A model generated the notes under the pieces. It did no database searches. It was not told where the DNA came from and saw nothing but the letters and a program-made list of their open reading frames with translations. Of a stretch of DNA of 21,173 nt, positions 1-9,271 are shown in pieces. Each line of letters begins with the position of its first letter. Position 1 is the first letter of the stretch. Both the position numbers and the translations under genes were made by a program. Source of the DNA: JAVKSM01 sp039583705 (GTDB lineage Bacteria > Actinomycetota > Actinomycetes > Mycobacteriales > Pseudonocardiaceae); NCBI GenBank assembly GCA_039583705.1, contig JAVKSM010000049.1, forward strand, positions 1-21,173, read 5' to 3'.

Positions 1-2829
<2,829 letters not shown>

Positions 2830-2855
2830 CGGGTGACCTCACTCGTGATCGTGGC

Positions 2856-2871
2856 GCGCTCGACCGAGCGC
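2856..2871 (-). promoter_or_regulatory. 16-bp palindrome in the secA leader
   Basis: GCGCTCG-AC-CGAGCGC is a 7-bp inverted repeat with a 2-nt centre, about 27 nt upstream of the secA GTG. It could be a protein binding site or a leader hairpin. It is GC-rich and could also occur by chance. No clear -35/-10 pair was found around it. Confidence 0.2.
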
Positions 2872-2930
2872 CTACCCGACCTATGGTAGAGCCCAGCGGT
2901 GCTCACCTGATCGGCGCAAGTCAGGGGTTA

Positions 2931-2969
2931 TGCCCTGCCGGGCGGCGACGGGCGCCGCCCGGCAGGGCA
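2931..2969 (-). terminator. Strong hairpin terminator after hpf
   Basis: A perfect 17-bp inverted repeat (TGCCCTGCCGGGCGGCG and its complement) encloses a 5-nt loop and starts 8 nt beyond the hpf stop codon. There is no U-tract, which is common for actinobacterial terminators. It separates hpf from the secA leader, implying that secA has its own promoter in the roughly 100 nt between this hairpin and its start. Confidence 0.8.
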
Positions 2970-2977
2970 GGCAGCGC

Positions 2978-3610
2978 TCAGGTGAGGCGGATGACGCCGT
3001 AGTCGTAGCCCTTGCGCCGGTAGACGACACTGGGACGGCCGGAGTGGGCGTCGGCGAACAGGTAGAAGTCGTGGCCGACCAGCTCCATCTCGTACAGCGC
3101 CTGGTCGACGCTCATCGGCTGCGCGTTGTGCTCCTTCTCGCGGGCGATCCGGCCCGGACGGCGCTGCACGACGCCGTCGTCCCAACGCTGGGTGGGAATG
3201 TCGATCTCACGGTCGGACTCCAGGACGGCGGTGCCGTTGGTCGCCTGCCCAGTGGCGCCCAGCGCGGCGGTCGCCTTGGCGACCGAAGTGGGGATGCGAC
3301 GCCCGTAGTGCACGCAACGCCGGTCGTGCTGCCGGCGCAGCCGGCTTTCCAGGCGGTTGACCGCCAGGTCCAAGGCGGCATAGAAGTCCGCCGCGCACGC
3401 CTCCGCGCGCACCACGGGACCCCGTCCCCGCCCGGTGATCTCGACCCGCTGGCAGCTCTTCGACTGCCGCCGGTTGCGCTCGTGATAGAGCTCCACATCT
3501 ATGACGATGATCTTGTGGTCGTACCGTTCCAGACGGGCCAGCTTCTCCGCGACGTGCACCCGGAAATGATCGGGTACCTCGACGTTGCGGCCCTTGACAA
3601 CGATTTCCAC
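2978..3610 (-). CDS. hpf: Long-form ribosome hibernation promoting factor (HPF/RaiA family)
   Basis: This 210-residue protein stabilises inactive 70S ribosomes and promotes 100S dimers in stationary phase or stress. The N-terminal RaiA/YfiA domain (about 1-105) begins MEIVVKGRNVEVPDHFR and is rich in Arg and Lys for rRNA contact. A variable linker follows. The C-terminal dimerisation domain (about 150-210) contains the typical QALYEMELVGHDFYLFAD and ends GYDYGVIRLT. The start chosen is a GTG with GAGGGAGG 5 nt upstream. The frame stays open 46 codons further upstream, but that part is Arg/Ala-rich and unlike the family. It lies between lpqB and secA, as in mycobacteria (Rv3241c), but without comF. 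Confidence 0.95.
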   Translation of the reverse strand: MEIVVKGRNVEVPDHFRVHVAEKLARLERYDHKIIVIDVELYHERNRRQSKSCQRVEITGRGRGPVVRAEACAADFYAALDLAVNRLESRLRRQHDRRCVHYGRRIPTSVAKATAALGATGQATNGTAVLESDREIDIPTQRWDDGVVQRRPGRIAREKEHNAQPMSVDQALYEMELVGHDFYLFADAHSGRPSVVYRRKGYDYGVIRLT

Positions 3611-3799
3611 TCGGACCTCCCTCGGCTCGCGGTCGAGTCGCATACATGCGCCAGCCCGCCGCGCTCGGTTCCGGCGCCAGGGTTCGTGGCCTGCTCGCCT
3701 CCTCCCGCTGTCGGCTGTGGTCTTGATTGGCACCGTAGCCGGGCGCACCGCCGGGGAAAAGTCCTTCCGGCGACTCCCCCGGCCGGCCGGGCCCGACCC
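3611..3799. other. lpqB-hpf spacer with no comF gene
   Basis: This 189-nt spacer is too short for the comF-like phosphoribosyltransferase gene (Rv3242c type) usually found here, and no conserved fragment of it is visible in any frame. It presumably holds the hpf promoter, for which no convincing boxes were recognised. A weak hairpin (CGCCGG ... CCGGCG, 3749-3772) after the lpqB stop could end the mtrAB-lpqB transcript. Confidence 0.5.
3616..3623 (-). promoter_or_regulatory. Ribosome binding site deciding the hpf start
   Basis: GAGGGAGG lies 5 nt before GTG at 3610. It supports this start over upstream in-frame codons such as the ATG giving MRLDREPREVRVEI, which would place the Shine-Dalgarno inside the gene. 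Confidence 0.7.
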
Positions 3800-5548
3800 T
3801 CAACCGGGGTAGCCGGGGACCGCCCCGGGGGAGCCGCCGAGGACCGAGCGCCAGACGCCCGAGCCGTCGTCCGGGAACGTCCACAACCCACCCTGGTCGG
3901 CCACCACGACCGGGCGCCCCGGGGCGGCCGCGACAGCCGACAGCGGGGCGGTCAGGTTGGTGCTCGGCAGCGATGACCACCCCAGCCCGTCGACGGTCGC
4001 CGAGGCCACCGGCCGGTCGGAGCGCCGGCTGGCGACGACCACCTGGTCGACGCCTTGCCAGTCGACCCCTACCAGGTCGGTGAGGTTGCCGGCCTGCAGC
4101 ACCCGCGGGTTGCGCAGCGCCACCTCGCCGGAGCCGCCCCAGGAGACCGCCGCCACGACGAGTTGGCCCCCGACGATCGCGGCGACACGGGCGCCGTCCC
4201 GGGACATCCGCAGATCCTCGATCGGTCCCAGGGCGCGCAGCGCGGTGTCGTCGACCTGCCCGGTCTGCAGCCCGCCCCCGGTGTCGACCAGGACCCGCGC
4301 CACGGTCTGCCCGTCGAGCACCGTCCACACCTCGTTCCCGCCAGGGCTCCAGGTCGGCCGGGTCATCGTGGCGCCGTCCACCCCGATGCCCGACAGCGCC
4401 CCGCCGGAGCGCCCGACGAGCAGCCGCAGGTGGCCCTCCGTGCCGGCGGCGACAGCGAGCCACACCCCGTCCGAGGACATCGCGGCGCTGGTCACCTGGT
4501 AGCTGCCATCGCCGGCGGCCCCGGGCTCTGGACCGCCGCCGAGCAGCCGCAGCCGGCCGCCGGAGACCATGAACCCCGGCACGTCCGGCCGGGGGGCCAC
4601 ATCAGGGGCGAGGCTCGCGACGTCCTCCCGGTCCCACACTGGGCGGGCGGTCACCAATGGCACCCCGTCCACGAGCAACCGCACCGGGGCCATGCTGACC
4701 TCGGCGAGGGTGAGCACGACCTGCGCGGCGATGAGCCGGCGCTGCCCGTCATCGACCTCGCCGAGCTGGGTGAGGTCCACCACGAGCGCGCCGTCCGCGG
4801 CCTCGGAGACGTTGGAGCGGAGCACGGTCCCCGGGCGCAGCTCACTCACCGCCGCCCCCCCCAGCGCCGGGGAGGGCCCCGAGAGCAGCGCGTCCATCGC
4901 CAGGGAGGGCAGCGAGGTCGCCGGAGTGTTGGGGAGGTAGCGGGGATCAGGTACGGTCGTGCGCCGGAACGGGTCGACGAAGTAGACCGTGACCGGCTTG
5001 TAGTTGGCCTGGAAGTCGACCCGCCGCAGCACCACTCCCGGCGGCAGGTGGTTGATGCGCCATTGCCCGTCCCGCAACGTCACCCCGACGTCGATCTCGG
5101 CTGGTCCCGGGTCGGGCTGGAACGCGCCGCTGGCGCTCAGCCGGCCGAGCCGGGAAGCGCGGATCCTGACCGTGACCGTCGAGGGCTGCCGCGAGGGCGC
5201 CGCGAACACCGTGTCGAACTGGTCGTCGATGACGGTGAGCGAGGCGGCGTCGTCCCAGGACGCCGCCGCCGGCCCGGTGAGGAACTGACGTGCCGCCTGG
5301 TGGCGCTCCAGGGTGGAACCGCAGGCCCCGACGAACCCCCGGACGAGGTCCAGCGGGTTCTCCCCGTCGACCGGGCCGGCGGGTGCCACCGGACCCACCC
5401 CGGCGCCGACCTTCCGCAGCACCTGGACCTCCGACGACGAGGGCACCGTCGCGCAGCCGCTGAGCACGGCGAGCGTCGTGACCAGCCCCAGCAGGAGCAG
5501 CCCACCTCTGGTCAGTCGGCTCGCCGACGGTGCGCGGCACGGTCTCAC
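3800..5548 (-). CDS. lpqB: Lipoprotein LpqB, MtrB-associated
   Basis: This 582-residue exported lipoprotein is the size of mycobacterial LpqB, which interacts with the MtrB sensor domain and modulates MtrAB signalling. The N-terminus has arginines, a hydrophobic stretch (about 15-30) and the lipobox LSGC, giving lipidated Cys32. A GerMN-type domain spans roughly 195-300 (around DALLSGPSPALGG and VVDLTQLGEV). The C-terminal half is beta-propeller-like, with repeated segments such as MSSDGVWLAVAAG and MSRDGARVAAIVGG. The GTG start overlaps the mtrB stop by 4 nt (GTGA), with GGAG 5 nt upstream, so it is translationally coupled to mtrB. It is the last gene of the operon. Confidence 0.95.
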   Translation of the reverse strand: MRPCRAPSASRLTRGGLLLLGLVTTLAVLSGCATVPSSSEVQVLRKVGAGVGPVAPAGPVDGENPLDLVRGFVGACGSTLERHQAARQFLTGPAAASWDDAASLTVIDDQFDTVFAAPSRQPSTVTVRIRASRLGRLSASGAFQPDPGPAEIDVGVTLRDGQWRINHLPPGVVLRRVDFQANYKPVTVYFVDPFRRTTVPDPRYLPNTPATSLPSLAMDALLSGPSPALGGAAVSELRPGTVLRSNVSEAADGALVVDLTQLGEVDDGQRRLIAAQVVLTLAEVSMAPVRLLVDGVPLVTARPVWDREDVASLAPDVAPRPDVPGFMVSGGRLRLLGGGPEPGAAGDGSYQVTSAAMSSDGVWLAVAAGTEGHLRLLVGRSGGALSGIGVDGATMTRPTWSPGGNEVWTVLDGQTVARVLVDTGGGLQTGQVDDTALRALGPIEDLRMSRDGARVAAIVGGQLVVAAVSWGGSGEVALRNPRVLQAGNLTDLVGVDWQGVDQVVVASRRSDRPVASATVDGLGWSSLPSTNLTAPLSAVAAAPGRPVVVADQGGLWTFPDDGSGVWRSVLGGSPGAVPGYPG

Positions 5549-7329
5549 CACGGCTCCACGGTGTGCGCGACGGTGTGCGCGACGGTGTGCGCGACGCCCG
5601 CCGCAGCGGTCCCGTCCTCGGCGTCGGCAGCTTCCGGGACGGGGGCGCGGGCCGGTTCCGGGGCAGGCGCCCGCATCGGCAGCGGCTCGGTGACGTCGAC
5701 CGGCACCAGCGGCAGCGGGCTGCCCACCAGCGCTCCGCCCGGGCGACGGGGCAACGTGAGCCGGAACGCCGCACCCCGCCCAGGCTCCCCCCACGCCTGC
5801 AGCCAGCCGCCGTGCAGTCTGGCGTCCTCGAGGCTGATGGACAACCCGAGTCCGGTACCTCCGCTGCGCCTGGCCCGGGAGGAGTCCGCGCGCCAGAACC
5901 GGTTGAAGACCAGCCCAGCCTCCCCCGGTCGCAGCCCCACGCCGTGGTCGCGCACCACCACCGCCAGCGCCGCGTCGTCGGCGCCGAGGCGGACCTCGAC
6001 CCGACGGCCCTCGCCGTGGTCGATGGCGTTGCACAGCAGGTTGCGCAGGATGCGCTCCACGCGCCGCGGGTCGACCTCCACGCCGACGGACTCCGGCAGG
6101 TCGAGCAGCAGCGGGGTCCGGCTGGCCTCGGCGAGCGGACGCACGCCGTCCACCGCGCGCCGCACGAGCGCGGTCATGTCGACCCGCTCGAGGCCGAGCT
6201 CGGCCACCCCGGCGTCCAGCCGGCTGATCTCGAGCAGGTCGCCGAGCAACGCCTCGAAGCGATCCAGTTCGTCGACGAGCAGCTCGGTCGAGCGGCACAG
6301 CGCGGGATCGAGGTCCTCCCGGGAGCCGTAGAGCACCTCGGCGGCCATCCGCACCGTCGTCAGCGGGGTGCGCAGCTCGTGGCTGACGTCGGAGGTGAAC
6401 CGCCGCTGCAGCGCACCGAACTCCTCGAGCTGGCGGATCTGGTTCTGGATGCTGCCGGCCATCTCGTTGTAGGACTCGGCGAGCCGGGCCACCTCGTCGT
6501 CGCCCTGAACGGTCATGCGTTCGTCGAGGTGCCCGTCGGCGAAGCGCTCGGCGACCTCGGCGGCCAGCCGCACCGGGCGCACCACCTGCCGGGTGACCAG
6601 GCTCGCGATCGCGGCCAACAGCAGGATGAGCACCAGCCCGCCGATCACGAGCGTGCTCTGCACCAGGACGAGGGTGCGCTGCTCGGCGGTCAGCGGGAAC
6701 AGCAGGTAGAACTGCAGCTCCCGGCCCGCGGTGCGCACCGGCTGGCCGACCACCAGCGTCGGCACCTGCGCGGAGCCGTCCGTGACGGTGGTGTACTCGC
6801 GGGCAAGGAAGCCCTTGGTCACCGTCGCGCGCAGGTCGGCCGGCACGTCGGCCACCGGTCCGACCGACGGGGCCCTGGCGCCGTCCTCGCCCTCGCCTTC
6901 GGCGGTGAGCACCGCCTGGAAGACGCCCGCCGCGGTGCTCTCCGCGTCCCCGCCGTCGCTGCTGCTGGTGAGCTTGGCCAGCGCGTTGTTGAGGGTGCCC
7001 GCCGCGCCCTCACGGTCCGGGTCGACCAGCGCCAGGTCGCGTTCGAGCACGAACCGGCTGCTCTCGGCCTGGGCCAGCGCCGCCTGCTGCTTGGCCTGCA
7101 CCAGCCCGCCGGCGATCTGGGTCTGCAGCACGAGGCCGAGCACGACGACCACCGCGGAGGACAGCGCGAGGGTGCTCACGACGACCCGGAGCTGCAGCGA
7201 GCGCCGCCAGTCGACGGCCAGGCCGTGCCAGCGCTCGCCCACGCGCTCCCCGACCCAGGCGGGCAGCCGGCAAGGCAGCCGACAAAGCAGCCGGAGAAGC
7301 AGCCGGAGAAGACGACGGCCACCGATCAC
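5545..7329 (-). CDS. mtrB: Sensor histidine kinase MtrB
   Basis: MtrB is the membrane sensor kinase of the MtrAB system, which controls cell division, wall hydrolases and osmotic response in actinobacteria. From the GTG at 7329 the protein has 594 residues. TM1 lies near 47-68 after WRRSLQLR, followed by an extracytoplasmic sensor (about 70-215), TM2 (219-245) and HAMP (245-298). The H-box FTSDVSHELRTPLTTVRM carries His317. The N-box is RNLLCNAIDH, G1 is DHGVGL and G2 is GGTGLGL. It begins 8 nt after the mtrA stop. Other starts are possible: GTG 7365 overlaps mtrA by 29 nt, and GTG 7242 has GGGGAG 3 nt upstream and would remove the N-terminal repeat. Both ends contain in-frame 12-bp repeats. 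Confidence 0.95.
   Translation of the reverse strand: MIGGRRLLRLLLRLLCRLPCRLPAWVGERVGERWHGLAVDWRRSLQLRVVVSTLALSSAVVVVLGLVLQTQIAGGLVQAKQQAALAQAESSRFVLERDLALVDPDREGAAGTLNNALAKLTSSSDGGDAESTAAGVFQAVLTAEGEGEDGARAPSVGPVADVPADLRATVTKGFLAREYTTVTDGSAQVPTLVVGQPVRTAGRELQFYLLFPLTAEQRTLVLVQSTLVIGGLVLILLLAAIASLVTRQVVRPVRLAAEVAERFADGHLDERMTVQGDDEVARLAESYNEMAGSIQNQIRQLEEFGALQRRFTSDVSHELRTPLTTVRMAAEVLYGSREDLDPALCRSTELLVDELDRFEALLGDLLEISRLDAGVAELGLERVDMTALVRRAVDGVRPLAEASRTPLLLDLPESVGVEVDPRRVERILRNLLCNAIDHGEGRRVEVRLGADDAALAVVVRDHGVGLRPGEAGLVFNRFWRADSSRARRSGGTGLGLSISLEDARLHGGWLQAWGEPGRGAAFRLTLPRRPGGALVGSPLPLVPVDVTEPLPMRAPAPEPARAPVPEAADAEDGTAAAGVAHTVAHTVAHTVEPW
5561..5596 (-). repeat. 3 x 12-bp tandem repeat in the mtrB 3' end
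   Basis: Three perfect copies of gtgtgcgcgacg (plus strand) encode VAHT repeats just before the MtrB C-terminal VEPW. The unit is a multiple of 3, so copy-number change alters length but not frame. It ends about 12 nt from the lpqB start. Confidence 0.9.
7263..7310 (-). repeat. 4 x 12-bp tandem repeat in the mtrB 5' end
   Basis: There are four head-to-tail copies of gcagccggagaa-like units: two identical copies at 7287-7310 and two diverged at 7263-7286. They encode the four-residue repeats RLLL RLLC RLPC RLPA in the cytoplasmic N-terminus of MtrB. The repeated Arg-Leu pattern could form an amphipathic or membrane-lying helix. Confidence 0.85.
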
Positions 7330-7336
7330 GGCGGTG

Positions 7337-8023
7337 TCACGGCGGACCCGCCTTGTACCCCACACCTCGCACAGTGAGCACGACCTCGGGGTGCTCCGGG
7401 TCCCGCTCGACCTTGCTGCGCAGCCGTTGCACGTGGACGTTCACCAGCCGGGTGTCGGCCGGATGGCGGTAGCCCCACACCTGCTCCAGCAGCACCTCCC
7501 TGGTGAACACCTGGCGCGGCTTGCGGGCCAGCGCCACGAGCAGGTCGAACTCCAGCGGGGTGAGCGGGATGCCCTCACCGTTCCGGCGGACCTGGTGACC
7601 CGGCACGTCGATCGTCACCTCGCCGATCGCCAGCTCCTCACTGGGCTCGCTCTCGGTGCGGCGCAACCGGGTGCGGATCCGGGCGACCAGCTCCTTGGGC
7701 TTGAACGGCTTGACGACGTAGTCGTCGGCGCCGGACTCCAGGCCGAGCACCACGTCGACGGTGTCGGTCTTGGCGGTGAGCATGACGATCGGGACGCCGG
7801 ACTCGGCGCGTATCGCCTTGCAGACGTCGATGCCGTTCATGCCGGGCAGCATGAGGTCGAGCAGGACGAGGTCAGGTCGCAGGTCGCGCAGTGCGGGCAG
7901 GGCCCTGCCGCCGTCACCGACGACGGCGGTCTCGAAGCCCTCCCCCCGCAGCACGATGGTGAGCATCTCGGCAAGTGCCGGGTCGTCGTCGACCACGAGC
8001 ACACGTGACCTCATGCCCGCCAT
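7337..8023 (-). CDS. mtrA: Response regulator MtrA (OmpR/PhoB family)
   Basis: MtrA is the DNA-binding regulator phosphorylated by MtrB. The 228-residue protein begins MAGMRSRVLVVDDD, and the receiver domain (about 5-118) has acidic residues D12-D13, phospho-acceptor Asp56 in LLDLMLPG and Lys in VVKPFKPKEL. The winged-helix domain (about 130-228) contains LTPLEFDLLVALARKP and ends VVLTVRGVGYKAGPP, nearly identical to the mycobacterial protein. The ATG at 8023 is preceded by GGGAG with about 7 nt spacing. It lies 38 nt after tmk and 7 nt before the mtrB start used here, so tmk-mtrA-mtrB-lpqB reads as one operon. Confidence 0.98.
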   Translation of the reverse strand: MAGMRSRVLVVDDDPALAEMLTIVLRGEGFETAVVGDGGRALPALRDLRPDLVLLDLMLPGMNGIDVCKAIRAESGVPIVMLTAKTDTVDVVLGLESGADDYVVKPFKPKELVARIRTRLRRTESEPSEELAIGEVTIDVPGHQVRRNGEGIPLTPLEFDLLVALARKPRQVFTREVLLEQVWGYRHPADTRLVNVHVQRLRSKVERDPEHPEVVLTVRGVGYKAGPP

Positions 8024-8061
8024 CGTGTCACTCCCGCCCGCCCGACGCGGCAGGCGGGCGC

Positions 8062-8703
8062 TCACCCCAACGCGGCGCGGACCAGCGTGCCGACGGCGGG
8101 CTCGGCGCCGCCGTCCAGCACCGTCCACGGCGCCAGCCACCCCGCCGCGGCGAGCTGCTCGTAGACCACGGCGCACCGGGCCTGCAAGCCGTCGTCGGAC
8201 TCGAAGACGTCCCCGGCGCGGCCGACCTCGACGGCGGCGCGGTGCCGCGCCCGGCCCGCCGCGACCGCCGCCGGTACCCGCAGCAGCAGGTGGCGATCGG
8301 GCACCGGCACCCCCAGCCGCTGTACCTCCAACGCCCGGACCCATCCCACGAAAGACCCGCTGGCGTCCTCGTGCAGCCGGGCCGCGCCGTAGGCGGCGTT
8401 CGATGCGGTGTAGCGGTCCACGAGCACGACGTCGTGGGCGGCGGTGGCCGCCCACAGCTCCCCGGCGGCGCAGTGGCGGTCCAGGGCGAAGAGCACGGCC
8501 ATGCCGTGCACGTCGTCGGCGAGGTGGGGCAGCCGGCCGGCCAGCGCGTCGCGCACCAGCGCGGCGTGCACGTCCTGCTGGTAGCGGGGGAAGGCGAAGC
8601 CCGCGACGCTGGCGCCCTGCGCCGCCAGCTCCCGCGCGAGCCGCTGCGCCAGCGTGCGCTTGCCCGCGCCGTCCAACCCCTCGATGACCACGAGCCGACC
8701 CAC
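8062..8703 (-). CDS. tmk: Thymidylate kinase (dTMP kinase)
   Basis: This enzyme phosphorylates dTMP to dTDP with ATP for DNA synthesis. The 213-residue protein starts MGRLVVIEGLDGAGKRT, with a P-loop at 9-17. The substrate motifs FPRY (38-41) and DRY (96-98, in VDRYTASNAAYGAARL) match the mycobacterial type of Tmk. The start is a GTG with a weak Shine-Dalgarno. As in mycobacteria, it sits immediately upstream of mtrA. In mycobacteria the next gene upstream is sahH. Here it is replaced by the PIN/ATPase cassette, whose last stop is 51 nt before this start. Confidence 0.95.
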   Translation of the reverse strand: MGRLVVIEGLDGAGKRTLAQRLARELAAQGASVAGFAFPRYQQDVHAALVRDALAGRLPHLADDVHGMAVLFALDRHCAAGELWAATAAHDVVLVDRYTASNAAYGAARLHEDASGSFVGWVRALEVQRLGVPVPDRHLLLRVPAAVAAGRARHRAAVEVGRAGDVFESDDGLQARCAVVYEQLAAAGWLAPWTVLDGGAEPAVGTLVRAALG

Positions 8704-8754
8704 GGCACGTCACCGTAGTCTCTACCACGGCCTACCGACCGCCGGGCCGTCGGA

Positions 8755-9237
8755 TCAAAGAGCGGAAAAGCTTCTCAACAGGTTATCGACACACCAGACC
8801 CGAACCTCGACGGAACTCGGATCGACACGTTGCTCGCGGTAGACATCCCGTTCCGCGAGCACGCTGAGATCCCCCGTGCCAAGCCCGTTACGGCCGCGGG
8901 TGGCGTGCTCGACGAGATCAATACCTATCCTACAGCCAACTCGGATGCGCTGCAGCAGACCGCCATCCCACGTCGCGCCATGCAGTACCCAAGGTGCTTC
9001 ACCGCGAGCGGACAGATCCAGTAGCTCAGCGAAGGCAGCCGCACTCTCACGCCGACGTGTCCCGTCAGCCAAGTGATGAATATGGTTGCCCGTCTCGATC
9101 ACGGCGGCGGTGGGAAGGATCATTTGTCGACCCTCGGCCACCCGTTGCAGTAGTTGAGCCTTGATCTCGGCAGGTTGTCGAGAGCGTCCTGGAACCGCGA
9201 GCAGCTCCAACAGCACAGACGTGTCGACGAACTCCAC
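8755..9237 (-). CDS. PIN-domain ribonuclease-like protein, partner of the upstream ATPase
   Basis: From the GTG at 9237 this is a 160-residue protein beginning MEFVDTSVLLELLAVPG, the usual first strand of a PIN domain. The four acidic residues expected for the metal site can be placed: Asp5 (FVDTS), Glu48 (AVIETGNHI), Asp123 (GTGDLSVLAE) and Asp151 (WCVDNLLRS). PIN proteins are Mg/Mn-dependent RNases, often toxins. The GTG was chosen because the fold then starts at residue 1 and AAAGG precedes it by 4 nt. ATG 9267 would add 10 residues. It follows the ATPase gene by 34 nt on the same strand. No small antitoxin gene adjoins it, so it does not look like a classic VapBC. The DNA is AT-richer than its neighbours. 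The fold is well supported by motifs; target and role are unknown. Confidence 0.75.
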   Translation of the reverse strand: MEFVDTSVLLELLAVPGRSRQPAEIKAQLLQRVAEGRQMILPTAAVIETGNHIHHLADGTRRRESAAAFAELLDLSARGEAPWVLHGATWDGGLLQRIRVGCRIGIDLVEHATRGRNGLGTGDLSVLAERDVYREQRVDPSSVEVRVWCVDNLLRSFSAL

Positions 9238-9271
9238 GACACGCCTTTCGCGAGTCCCGCCCGCCATCGTC

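Noticed and set aside
3749..3772. Hairpin after lpqB as a firm terminator
   Set aside because: The stem is only 6 GC pairs plus weak pairs around a large loop with no U-tract; it is mentioned in the spacer entry only as a possibility.
5549..6298. N-terminal extension of the LpqB frame into mtrB
   Set aside because: The lipoprotein signal peptide begins at the GTG at 5548; upstream residues are an mtrB shadow.
4055..6331. Long plus-strand open frame opposite lpqB and mtrB
   Set aside because: Low-complexity antisense translation; the opposite strand holds well-conserved LpqB and MtrB.
8755..9267. VapBC-type toxin-antitoxin locus
   Set aside because: No small DNA-binding antitoxin ORF adjoins the PIN gene on either side; the partner is a 458-residue ATPase.
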